Part shown: positions 13,981-21,951 of the stretch, one piece after another
Layout of the letters: every line of letters begins with the position of its first letter
Numbering within the stretch: position 1 is the stretch's first letter
Source of the DNA: Pseudomonas sp. MPC6
Lineage (GTDB): Bacteria > Pseudomonadota > Gammaproteobacteria > Pseudomonadales > Pseudomonadaceae
DNA length: 64,000 nt
Direction of reading: 5' to 3'
Assembly (NCBI RefSeq): GCF_006094435.1
Contig: NZ_CP034783.1
Coordinates: forward strand, 6,041,001-6,105,000
Notes under the pieces: generated by a model
Databases searched by the model: none
Seen by the model: the letters and a program-made list of their open reading frames with translations, nothing else
What the model was told of the DNA's origin: nothing
Position numbers and translations under genes: made by a program

Positions 13981-15384
13981 TCACTTCCACAGCTGGGCGG
14001 CAAACACTACGAGAATGCCGATGGGCGCCACATAGCGCATCAAGAACAGGGACAGGGCGAACAACGTCGGGCTGCGGATCGACAATTCGTCGCGTACCGC
14101 TTCCCGACCCATCACCCATCCCGCAAACACCACGAAACATAATCCACCGAGTGGCAACATGATTCGCGAGGTGAAGAAATCGATCACACCAAAGAAGTCC
14201 AGGCCACCGGCCGCACCCCATTGGTAGAGATGGAACATCCCGCCTTCGTTCACGAAAAACTTGGCTTGCTTCCAGATATTGAAGGAAAAGACCGTGCCCA
14301 GGCCGACAAACCAGCAAGTGAATGCCAACCAGAACGTCACCCAGGCGCGCCTGACTTTAGTGCGCTCAACCAGGTAAGCCACCATCGGTTCGAGCAAGGA
14401 AATCGCCGAACTCCAGGCGGCAATCGCCACCAGTACGAAGAACACTACGCCCATCAACTGGCCGAAGGCTACGTTGCCAAAGGCAAATGGCAGGCTGACG
14501 AACATCAGCCCCGGCCCTTCGCTCGGGTTCAGGCCCGCGGCAAACACAATCGGAAACAACGCCAGGCCCGCGACCAGGGAAACGAACGTATCCAGCAGCG
14601 CCACGCCGACGATGGTGCCGGAAATAGACGAATCCTTCGGCATATAGGCGCCATAGATCATGATCGAACCAACGCCCACGCTCAGGGAAAAGAACGCGTG
14701 TCCCATGGCCGGCAGCAAGCCGTCCAGGACTTTTTCCGGGTGGAAGTCGAACATGAAATGCACGCCCTCCATGAAATGGCCGGTGGTCATGCTGTAGCCC
14801 AGCAACACCAGAATCATCACGAACAGCAGCGGCATCATGATGCGCAGGCTGCGCTCGAGGCCGGCCACCACGCCCTTGGCGATCACGATGGCGGACAGCA
14901 GCATGAAAATCGTGTGCCAAAGTGTCAGGCGCCATGGATCGGCGATCACATTGCCGAAATACGCGCCAACCTGGTCTGCCGTCGCCCCCTGAAAATCACC
15001 GCGCCCCATGTCGATGATGTAATCCAGCGACCAGCCGCCGACCACACTATAGAACGACAGGATCAGCAGCGCCGTGATCATCCCGGCGAAAGCCCCCCAG
15101 GACCACTTCGCCGAATGCCCCGCTTCGAGCGCCAACACCTTCAAGGCATTGGCCGGGCTCTGCCGGGCGCGACGGCCGATCAGGGTTTCCGCCAGCATGA
15201 CCGGCACACCGATCAGCGCGATACAGGCCAGGAACATCAGCACGAAGGCGCCGCCGCCGTAGACGCCGACCATGTACGGGAATTTCCAGATACTACCCAG
15301 GCCCACGGCCGAACCGGTCGCGGCGAGTATGAAGACCCAGCGGCTAGCCCAACTGCCGTGGACAGAAACCTTGTCTGTCGACAT
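13981..15384 (-). CDS. Sodium-dependent (NSS/SNF family) transporter
   Basis: 467 aa from the ATG at 15384 (MSTDKVSVHGSWASRW); the longer upstream frame is not family-like. The N-terminal GSAVGLGSIWKFPYMVGVYGG motif is the substrate/Na+ site of LeuT-fold NSS carriers. About 11 membrane segments follow. It is a Na+ symporter for an amino acid or amine whose substrate is not predictable. It is 7 nt upstream of ratA, so ratA-rnfH is likely co-transcribed. Confidence 0.9.
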   Translation of the reverse strand: MSTDKVSVHGSWASRWVFILAATGSAVGLGSIWKFPYMVGVYGGGAFVLMFLACIALIGVPVMLAETLIGRRARQSPANALKVLALEAGHSAKWSWGAFAGMITALLILSFYSVVGGWSLDYIIDMGRGDFQGATADQVGAYFGNVIADPWRLTLWHTIFMLLSAIVIAKGVVAGLERSLRIMMPLLFVMILVLLGYSMTTGHFMEGVHFMFDFHPEKVLDGLLPAMGHAFFSLSVGVGSIMIYGAYMPKDSSISGTIVGVALLDTFVSLVAGLALFPIVFAAGLNPSEGPGLMFVSLPFAFGNVAFGQLMGVVFFVLVAIAAWSSAISLLEPMVAYLVERTKVRRAWVTFWLAFTCWFVGLGTVFSFNIWKQAKFFVNEGGMFHLYQWGAAGGLDFFGVIDFFTSRIMLPLGGLCFVVFAGWVMGREAVRDELSIRSPTLFALSLFLMRYVAPIGILVVFAAQLWK

Positions 15385-15502
15385 CGTTATCACGCCCAAG
15401 CGTTCAAAAAAGAGGCCGCATTGTCCGGGATTCAATCAACCTGCTCAAGCACGTAGCGATACCGTAGCCGACTAGCGAGTAACTCCCTATAATGCCGCCC
15501 CT

Positions 15503-15985
15503 ATGGCTAAACAGAAGAAACACCCAACAGGGACCATCGCGCAAAATAAAAAGGCGCGACACGATTACTTCATCGAGCATAAGTTCGAGGCTGGTCTGGT
15601 CCTGGCCGGCTGGGAAGTAAAAAGTCTGCGGGCAAGCAAGCTGCAACTGGTTGACAGTTACGTGCTGCTCAAGGATGGCGAAGCCTGGCTGCTTGGCAGC
15701 CACATTACGCCGCTGATGACCGCCAGCACCCACGTCATCGCCGATCCGACCCGCACCCGTAAATTGCTGCTCAACCGACGCGAGCTGGAAAAGCTGGCCT
15801 CGGCCGTGCAGCAGAAAGGCTACGCCTGCGTGTGCCTGTCCTGGTACTGGAGCAAGCACATGGTCAAGTGCGAGATCGCTCTGGGCAAGGGCAAGAAGGA
15901 ATACGACAAGCGTGATACCGAACGCGAACGCGACGCCGGTCGCGAGTTGCAGCGTGCGGTGCGGAACAAGGGCAAGGAAGATTGA
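15503..15985 (+). CDS. smpB: SsrA-binding protein SmpB
   Basis: 160 aa. RNA-binding beta barrel plus the basic C-terminal tail ([19 protein letters not shown]) that mimics a codon-anticodon in the ribosome during trans-translation. Signature [19 protein letters not shown] and [11 protein letters not shown] are intact. It works with the tmRNA at 25.8 kb. Confidence 0.97.
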   Translation: MAKQKKHPTGTIAQNKKARHDYFIEHKFEAGLVLAGWEVKSLRASKLQLVDSYVLLKDGEAWLLGSHITPLMTASTHVIADPTRTRKLLLNRRELEKLASAVQQKGYACVCLSWYWSKHMVKCEIALGKGKKEYDKRDTERERDAGRELQRAVRNKGKED

Positions 15986-16007
15986 TCTTCCAGCCTTGAG
16001 GTCCCCA

Positions 16008-16095
16008 TCGCGGGCAAGCCCGCTCCCACAGGGTTCCGGGTTTGCCGCAAACATATCGGCGTCCACGGACCTTGTGGGAGCGGGCTTGCCCGCGA
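16008..16095. repeat. REPIN: paired inverted REP sequences
   Basis: Two 23-nt REP copies in inverted orientation (16008-16030 and 16073-16095) share the core GCGGGCAAGCCCGCTCCCAC and its complement. Each contains its own GCGGGC/GCCCGC palindrome. This is the REP doublet spread by RAYT transposases in fluorescent pseudomonads. It fills the smpB-lldR convergent spacer. Confidence 0.88.
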
Positions 16096-16128
16096 ATGCA
16101 ATCGCATAAACGATACAAAACCCACTGA

Positions 16129-16896
16129 CTACATCCCCTTGCGCCGCTCCGCCCGAGCCATGCGCTGCACTTCCTGACGCACCTCCTCCAGCACTTCCTG
16201 CACATACAAAATGTGCCGACTGGAGACTTCCCGCGCCTGCTCCGCCCTGCCTTCGATAATCGCCAGGTACAACTCCCGATGCTGTGAAATCAGCATGTCG
16301 CGGGTTTCGGTGCGTTGCTTGTACATCCCGCCGATGTTGGTCACCACATTGCGCTTGAGCAGATCGAACAGCCCGCGAATCGTGTGCAGCAACACCGCGT
16401 TGTGACTGGCTTCAGCGATCGCCAGATGGAATTTCGCATCCGCTGCGCCCTCTTCCGCACGGCTCACCTCATCGTGGCGCGTGTAGCAGTCCTGCAATTC
16501 GTTGAACGCCGTAGCCAGCCGTTCGCGATCGACATCCGTGGCACGCAACGCTGCGTAATAGGCGCAGGACGCTTCCAGGGTGTGACGAAACTCCAGCAGG
16601 TCGCGCTGGGCTTCAGGGTTGCTTTCCAGCAGATGCAGCAGCGGATCACTGAACGTCGATCCCAGCGACTCCACCACATAGTTGCCGCCGCCCTGGCGAC
16701 TGACCAGCAAACCCTTGGCCGCCAGTTTTTGAATCGCTTCACGCAACGAAGGGCGTGACACACCAAACTGCTCGGCCAACGTCCGTTCGGCCGGCAGACG
16801 CTCGCCCGCCTTCAGCGTGCCCTCGAGGATCATCCCCTCGAGCCGCTCGACAATATCGTCAGACAAACGGCGCTGACGTATCTGATCAAACCCCAT
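16129..16896 (-). CDS. lldR: Lactate-responsive FadR-type GntR regulator LldR
   Basis: 255 aa. N-terminal winged helix (LPAERTLAEQFGVSRPSLREAIQKLAAKGLL) and C-terminal all-helical FCD effector domain with metal-ligand style residues (FHLAIAEASHN, QHRELYLAI). It is divergent from lldP, with a palindromic TGGT-ACCA operator in the 263-nt spacer. By family it represses the lactate operon until lactate binds. Confidence 0.9.
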   Translation of the reverse strand: MGFDQIRQRRLSDDIVERLEGMILEGTLKAGERLPAERTLAEQFGVSRPSLREAIQKLAAKGLLVSRQGGGNYVVESLGSTFSDPLLHLLESNPEAQRDLLEFRHTLEASCAYYAALRATDVDRERLATAFNELQDCYTRHDEVSRAEEGAADAKFHLAIAEASHNAVLLHTIRGLFDLLKRNVVTNIGGMYKQRTETRDMLISQHRELYLAIIEGRAEQAREVSSRHILYVQEVLEEVRQEVQRMARAERRKGM

Positions 16897-17090
16897 AACT
16901 CACTTCTCCACGATCCCGGCAGCTCGCCGAGCCTTCTATTCTGGCCGATCAGCGCTGAGTCGGCACCCTGGCAGATGGCATTGGACCGACCGCATCAGAC
17001 GACCTGCGCGCCGGGTATTCGACAAAAGTTGCAGGGTGACAAATTGACACGCCGCCCATAAGGCTTTTACCCTAGCCAACAGCGATTGTA

Positions 17091-17107
17091 AATTGGTATT
17101 ACCAATT
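17091..17107 (+). promoter_or_regulatory. Probable LldR operator
   Basis: AATTGGTATTACCAATT is a perfect palindrome (8-nt arms around a central base) of the TGGTnnnACCA type bound by FadR-family regulators. It lies 53 nt before lldP, between lldR and its likely target operon. Confidence 0.75.
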
Positions 17108-17159
17108 AACCAAGAACGCTGACCAGTGCCTGACCAACAACAATTAGGGGCCACCCCAT

Positions 17160-18854
17160 ATGCAAACCTGGCAACAGCTCTATAGTCCGCTCGGCAGTCT
17201 CGGTCTTTCCGCGCTCGCCGCCGTTATCCCCATCGTATTTTTCTTCCTGGCCTTGGCCGTGTTCCGCCTCAAAGGCCATGTGGCCGGCAGCATCACCCTG
17301 GCCTTGTCCATTGCCGTGGCCATCTTCGCGTTCCAGATGCCGGTCGACATGGCGTTCGCTGCCGCCGGCTACGGGTTCGCCTATGGCCTGTGGCCGATTG
17401 CCTGGATCATCGTCGCGGCGGTGTTCCTCTACAAACTCACGGTCAAGAGCGGCCAGTTCGAAGTGATCCGCAGCTCGGTGCTGTCGATTACCGATGACCA
17501 GCGCCTGCAAGTGCTGTTGATCGGCTTCTGCTTCGGTGCGTTCCTGGAAGGTGCCGCCGGTTTCGGTGCGCCGGTCGCGATTACCGCCGCACTGCTGGTG
17601 GGACTGGGTTTCAACCCGCTGTACGCCGCAGGCCTGTGCCTGATCGCCAATACCGCACCGGTCGCATTTGGTGCCCTGGGGATCCCGATCATCGTCGCCG
17701 GGCAAGTCACCGGCATCGATGCGTTCAAGATCGGCGCCATGACCGGCCGTCAATTGCCGCTGCTGTCGCTGTTCGTGCCGTTCTGGCTGGTGTTCATGAT
17801 GGACGGCTTGCGCGGCGTGCGGGAAACCTGGCCGGCAGCGCTGGTGGCGGGCCTGAGCTTTGCCATCACCCAGTACTTCACCTCCAACTTCATTGGCCCG
17901 GAACTGCCGGACATCACCTCGGCCCTGGCCAGCCTGATATCCCTGACCCTGTTCCTGAAAGTCTGGCAGCCGAAACGTGCCGCTGGCCAACACATCGTCG
18001 GCGCCGTCTCGGCTTCGGTGGTGAGCGCCAGCGCCGGCGGTTTCGGCCTGCCGCGCAGCACCGTGGCGTCGCCCTACAGCTTCGGTGAAATCCTCAAGGC
18101 CTGGTCGCCGTTCCTGATCCTCACCGTGCTGGTCACCATCTGGACATTGAAACCGTTCAAGGCAATGTTCGCCGCTGGCGGCTCGATGTACAGCTGGGTG
18201 TTTAACATCGCCATCCCCCACCTGGATCAGTTGGTGATCAAGGTCGCACCGATCGTGACCGCCCCGACGGCCCTGCCGGCGGTGTTCAAGCTCGACCCGA
18301 TTTCCGCGACCGGTACAGCGATCTTCTTCTCGGCGCTGATCTCGATGCTGGTGCTGAATATCAATGTCAGAACTGGTCTGACCACTTTGAAAGAGACCTT
18401 CTATGAGCTGCGCTGGCCGATTCTGTCCATCGGCATGGTGTTGGCGTTTGCCTTCGTCACCAACTACTCGGGCATGTCCTCGACCATGGCCCTGGTACTG
18501 GCAGGCACCGGCGCGGCGTTCCCGTTCTTCTCGCCGTTCCTCGGCTGGCTGGGCGTGTTCCTGACCGGTTCCGACACTTCGTCCAACGCCCTGTTCAGTT
18601 CGCTGCAAGCGACCACTGCGCACCAGATCGGCGTCAGCGATGTGTTGCTGGTTGCGGCGAACACCAGCGGTGGCGTGACCGGCAAGATGATCTCGCCACA
18701 ATCGATCGCCGTCGCCTGCGCCGCGACCGGGCTGGTGGGCAAGGAATCGGATCTGTTCCGTTTCACCCTCAAGCACAGCCTGTTCTTCGCAACGATCGTC
18801 GGCCTGATTACCTACATCCAGGCCTATTGGCTCACCGGCATGCTGGTGCACTAA
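17160..18854 (+). CDS. lldP: L-lactate permease
   Basis: 564 aa, normal for LldP/GlcA. About 12-14 membrane helices. The hallmark [24 protein letters not shown] and [17 protein letters not shown] motifs are intact. Proton-coupled import of lactate (glycolate is also used by some homologs). First gene of the lldP-lutABC-dld unit. Confidence 0.96.
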   Translation: MQTWQQLYSPLGSLGLSALAAVIPIVFFFLALAVFRLKGHVAGSITLALSIAVAIFAFQMPVDMAFAAAGYGFAYGLWPIAWIIVAAVFLYKLTVKSGQFEVIRSSVLSITDDQRLQVLLIGFCFGAFLEGAAGFGAPVAITAALLVGLGFNPLYAAGLCLIANTAPVAFGALGIPIIVAGQVTGIDAFKIGAMTGRQLPLLSLFVPFWLVFMMDGLRGVRETWPAALVAGLSFAITQYFTSNFIGPELPDITSALASLISLTLFLKVWQPKRAAGQHIVGAVSASVVSASAGGFGLPRSTVASPYSFGEILKAWSPFLILTVLVTIWTLKPFKAMFAAGGSMYSWVFNIAIPHLDQLVIKVAPIVTAPTALPAVFKLDPISATGTAIFFSALISMLVLNINVRTGLTTLKETFYELRWPILSIGMVLAFAFVTNYSGMSSTMALVLAGTGAAFPFFSPFLGWLGVFLTGSDTSSNALFSSLQATTAHQIGVSDVLLVAANTSGGVTGKMISPQSIAVACAATGLVGKESDLFRFTLKHSLFFATIVGLITYIQAYWLTGMLVH

Positions 18855-18879
18855 GTACTACACGAAAAAAGCAAAAACC

Positions 18880-18904
18880 GACGCCGGACCACGATTCCGG
18901 CGTC
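18880..18904. other. Stem-loop between lldP and lutA
   Basis: GACGCCGG pairs with CCGGCGTC across a 9-nt loop, directly after lldP. No T-run follows on the plus strand, while an A-rich run (AAAAAAGCAAAAA) precedes it. It may protect the lldP mRNA end or cause partial termination before the lut genes. Confidence 0.5.
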
Positions 18905-19004
18905 AGCTATTCACAACCCGGTCTGTAAGGCTGCTGAAAGCTTGCCTCTCTATATTCAGCAGCCTCAACAGACGGATAACCGGGACCACCCGGAGACACG
19001 CCTG

Positions 19005-19829
19005 ATGAGCGAGCTTTTTTACAACGCTGTGCCGAATGCGACCCGCGTCGCCCCGCCACTGTCCGAGCCTCGGCAATACCCCAGCGAGAAACCATCACGG
19101 GTCTACCTGTTCGGGACCTGCGTGGTGGATTTGTTCTACCCCGAAGCCGGGATGGATGCGATCCACTTGCTGGAACGCGAAGGCATTCGTGTCGAGTATC
19201 CGCAAGGGCAAAGCTGCTGCGGACAGCCGGCCTACACCTCGGGTTACACCGAGCAGGCGAGGACCGTGGCACGCTCGCAACTGGCGTTGTTTGCCGGGGA
19301 TTATCCGGTGGTGGTGCCGTCAGGCTCTTGTGCGGGCATGTTGCGCGAACATTACGCCGACTTGTTCAAGGACGAGCCGGACACGCTGAAACAGGTTAAG
19401 GCCCTGGCCGCCCGGACTTATGAACTGGCCGAATTCCTGTTGTTTGTCTGCAAGGTGCAGCTCAAGGACAGTGGCGAGCCAGTCAAAGTCGCGTTGCACA
19501 CCTCGTGTTCGGCGCGGCGTGAGATGAACACCCACCTGCATGGCCGCGAGCTGTTGGCGCAGCTAGGCAATGTGGAGCGAGTCGATCACAGCCACGAAAG
19601 CGAATGCTGTGGCTTCGGTGGGACTTTCAGCGTCCGTATGCCAGACATTTCCGGCGCGATGGTGGCTGACAAGACCCGCTCGTTGAAGGAATCCGGCGCG
19701 CATCAGGTACTCAGTGCCGACTGCGGTTGCCTGATGAACATCAACGGCTCGCTGGAGAAACAGCAGGAAGCGTTGCGCGGCCAACACCTGGCCAGCTTCC
19801 TTTGGCAGCGAACCGGAGGTGTTCTATGA
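19005..19829 (+). CDS. lutA: L-lactate utilization protein LutA (LldE), CCG domain subunit
   Basis: 274 aa from the ATG at 19005 (MSELFYNAVPN) with GGAGA upstream. Two CCG cysteine-rich domains are visible: LFGTCVVDLFYPEAG...QSCCGQPAYTSG and ALHTSCSARREMNTH...SECCGFGGTFSVRMP. Subunit of the LutABC L-lactate oxidase complex that feeds electrons to the respiratory chain. The stop overlaps lutB (ATGA). Confidence 0.93.
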   Translation: MSELFYNAVPNATRVAPPLSEPRQYPSEKPSRVYLFGTCVVDLFYPEAGMDAIHLLEREGIRVEYPQGQSCCGQPAYTSGYTEQARTVARSQLALFAGDYPVVVPSGSCAGMLREHYADLFKDEPDTLKQVKALAARTYELAEFLLFVCKVQLKDSGEPVKVALHTSCSARREMNTHLHGRELLAQLGNVERVDHSHESECCGFGGTFSVRMPDISGAMVADKTRSLKESGAHQVLSADCGCLMNINGSLEKQQEALRGQHLASFLWQRTGGVL

Positions 19830-21280
19830 ACGCCTCCGCGATTATTCCTACGGTCGCCGTAGAAGAAGATTTTCGCACCCGCGCTCACGAGGCTTTGGGT
19901 GACAAGCAATTGCGAAACAACTTTCGCACGGCGATGGATTCGCTGATGACCAAACGGGCAGCGTCCTTCAGCGATGCCCATGAAAGAGAACACTTGCGAG
20001 CGCTGGGCAATGCCGTCCGCGCCCGTGCGTTATCCAAGTTGCCCGACCTGCTCGAGCAGCTTGAACAAAACCTGACCCGCAACGGTGTGACAGTGCACTG
20101 GGCGGAAACGGTGGACGAGGCCAATGGCATCGTCCTCTCGATCATCCGCGCTCACGAGGGGCGGCAAGTGATCAAGGGCAAATCGATGGTCAGCGAAGAG
20201 ATGGAGATGAACCATGTCCTCGCTGAACAGGGCATTGAATGCCTGGAATCGGACATGGGCGAGTACATCGTCCAGCTCGACCACGAGAAGCCTTCACACA
20301 TTATTATGCCGGCGATTCACAAGAACGCCGGTCAGGTCGCGTCCTTGTTCCACGACAAACTTGGCGTGGAGTACACCAAGGACGTTGACCAACTCATTCA
20401 GATCGGGCGCAAAGTCTTGCGCCAGAAATTCTTCGAAGCGGACATCGGCGTCTCCGGCGTCAACTTCGCCGTGGCCGAAACCGGCACCCTGCTGCTGGTG
20501 GAAAACGAAGGCAACGGACGCATGACCACTACGGTGCCGCCGGTGCACATCGCCGTCACCGGCATCGAAAAAGTCGTGGAAAACCTGCGCGATGTCGTGC
20601 CGCTCTTGTCGCTGCTGACCCGCTCGGCCCTCGGCCAGCCGATCACCACCTACGTCAACATGATCTCCGGCCCGCGCAAGGAACACGAACTCGACGGCCC
20701 GCAGGAAGTGCATTTGGTCCTGCTGGACAACGGTCGCAGCCAGGCGTTTGCCGACAGTGAATTGCGCCAGACCCTGAACTGCATCCGCTGCGGCGCCTGC
20801 ATGAATCATTGCCCGGTCTACACTCGAATCGGCGGTCACGCCTATGGCGAGGTTTACCCAGGGCCTATCGGAAAAATCATCACCCCGCACATGGTCGGCC
20901 TGGCGAAAGTCCCCGATCACCCGAGCGCGTCGTCCCTGTGCGGTGCCTGTGGTGAAGTCTGCCCGGTGAAAATCCCGATCCCCGCCTTGCTGCGACGCCT
21001 GCGGGAAGAGAACGTCAAAGCGCCGGACAGCCCGCATCAAGTCATGCGCGGCCAGGGCAGCAAGTACTCGCGCAAGGAACGCTTTATCTGGAACGCCTGG
21101 GCCAGGCTCAACAGTTCGCCGACGCTCTATCGCCTGTTCGGCTTCTTCGCCACTCGCTTGCGCGCCCTCGCGCCGAGCAACGTCGGTCCGTGGACGCAAA
21201 ATCACAGCGCACCGAAACCCGCTGCCCGCTCACTGCATGACATGGCCCGCGAGCATCTGGCCAAACAGGGAGACCGTTGA
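19826..21280 (+). CDS. lutB: L-lactate utilization iron-sulfur protein LutB (LldF)
   Basis: 484 aa. The N-terminal LUD domain (about 70-300) is followed by a dicluster ferredoxin region, CIRCGACMNHCPVY and LCGACGEVCPVKIP, carrying two [4Fe-4S] clusters. Electron-transfer subunit of the LutABC complex. It overlaps both neighbours by a few nt, so translation is coupled. Confidence 0.94.
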   Translation: MNASAIIPTVAVEEDFRTRAHEALGDKQLRNNFRTAMDSLMTKRAASFSDAHEREHLRALGNAVRARALSKLPDLLEQLEQNLTRNGVTVHWAETVDEANGIVLSIIRAHEGRQVIKGKSMVSEEMEMNHVLAEQGIECLESDMGEYIVQLDHEKPSHIIMPAIHKNAGQVASLFHDKLGVEYTKDVDQLIQIGRKVLRQKFFEADIGVSGVNFAVAETGTLLLVENEGNGRMTTTVPPVHIAVTGIEKVVENLRDVVPLLSLLTRSALGQPITTYVNMISGPRKEHELDGPQEVHLVLLDNGRSQAFADSELRQTLNCIRCGACMNHCPVYTRIGGHAYGEVYPGPIGKIITPHMVGLAKVPDHPSASSLCGACGEVCPVKIPIPALLRRLREENVKAPDSPHQVMRGQGSKYSRKERFIWNAWARLNSSPTLYRLFGFFATRLRALAPSNVGPWTQNHSAPKPAARSLHDMAREHLAKQGDR

Positions 21281-21951
21281 TGAGCGCCAAGCAAACTATC
21301 CTCGCCAAGCTGCGCAAAAGTCTGACAGGCACCACGCCGGTGCCTGACGAGTTCGACGTCGAACTGGTGACCCAGCCCTACACCTACACGCCCGAACAAC
21401 GCATCCCGCAACTGCGCAAACTGATGGAAGCGGTGCACACGGAAATCCATCTCACGACCGACGCCAGTTGGCCCGAATTGCTGGCCCAATTGCTGCGGGA
21501 GCGTCAGCTGCCGAACCTGCTGATCGCGCCGACTACGCCCCATGGTCAAAAGGTCACTCAACACTGGGCGAAAAATCCCGGGCTGCCGACACTCAAGTCC
21601 TACGACCGTCCGGTTGAAGAATGGAAAGCCGAGCTGTTCAACGACACCGCGGCCAGCCTGACCACCACCCTCGGCGCCATCGCCGCGACCGGCAGCCTGA
21701 TCCTCTGGCCGACGCGGGAAGAACCGCGCCTGATGAGCCTGGTGCCGCCGGTGCATTTTGCCCTGCTCAAGGCCAGTGAAATCCGCGACAACTTCTATCA
21801 GGTGCAGCAGGAATTCCAATGGGCCCAAGGCATGCCGACCAACGCGCTGCTGGTGTCCGGCCCATCGAAAACCGCTGACATCGAACAGGTCCTGGCTTAC
21901 GGCGCCCACGGCCCGAAAGACCTTGTGGTGCTGATCCTGGAGGACCAATGA
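21280..21951 (+). CDS. lutC: L-lactate utilization protein LutC (LldG)
   Basis: 223 aa from the ATG at 21280; a TTG one codon upstream is also in frame. LUD-domain protein ending in the VLAYGAHGPKDLVVLILED family C-terminus. Third subunit of the LutABC complex. The start is nested in the lutB stop and the stop overlaps the next gene (ATGA). Confidence 0.92.
   Translation: MSAKQTILAKLRKSLTGTTPVPDEFDVELVTQPYTYTPEQRIPQLRKLMEAVHTEIHLTTDASWPELLAQLLRERQLPNLLIAPTTPHGQKVTQHWAKNPGLPTLKSYDRPVEEWKAELFNDTAASLTTTLGAIAATGSLILWPTREEPRLMSLVPPVHFALLKASEIRDNFYQVQQEFQWAQGMPTNALLVSGPSKTADIEQVLAYGAHGPKDLVVLILEDQ

Noticed and set aside
15404..16066. 220-codon minus-strand frame opposite smpB
   Set aside because: Antisense to smpB and running into the REP repeats.
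17106..18851. 581-codon minus-strand frame opposite lldP
   Set aside because: Gln/Gly/Asp-rich shadow of a membrane protein gene; no ribosome site or family motif.
18845..18859. GTGCACTAAGTACTA resembling the aromatic operator
   Set aside because: It is the 3' end and stop codon of lldP, the second half is not palindromic, and no promoter element lies at the required spacing.
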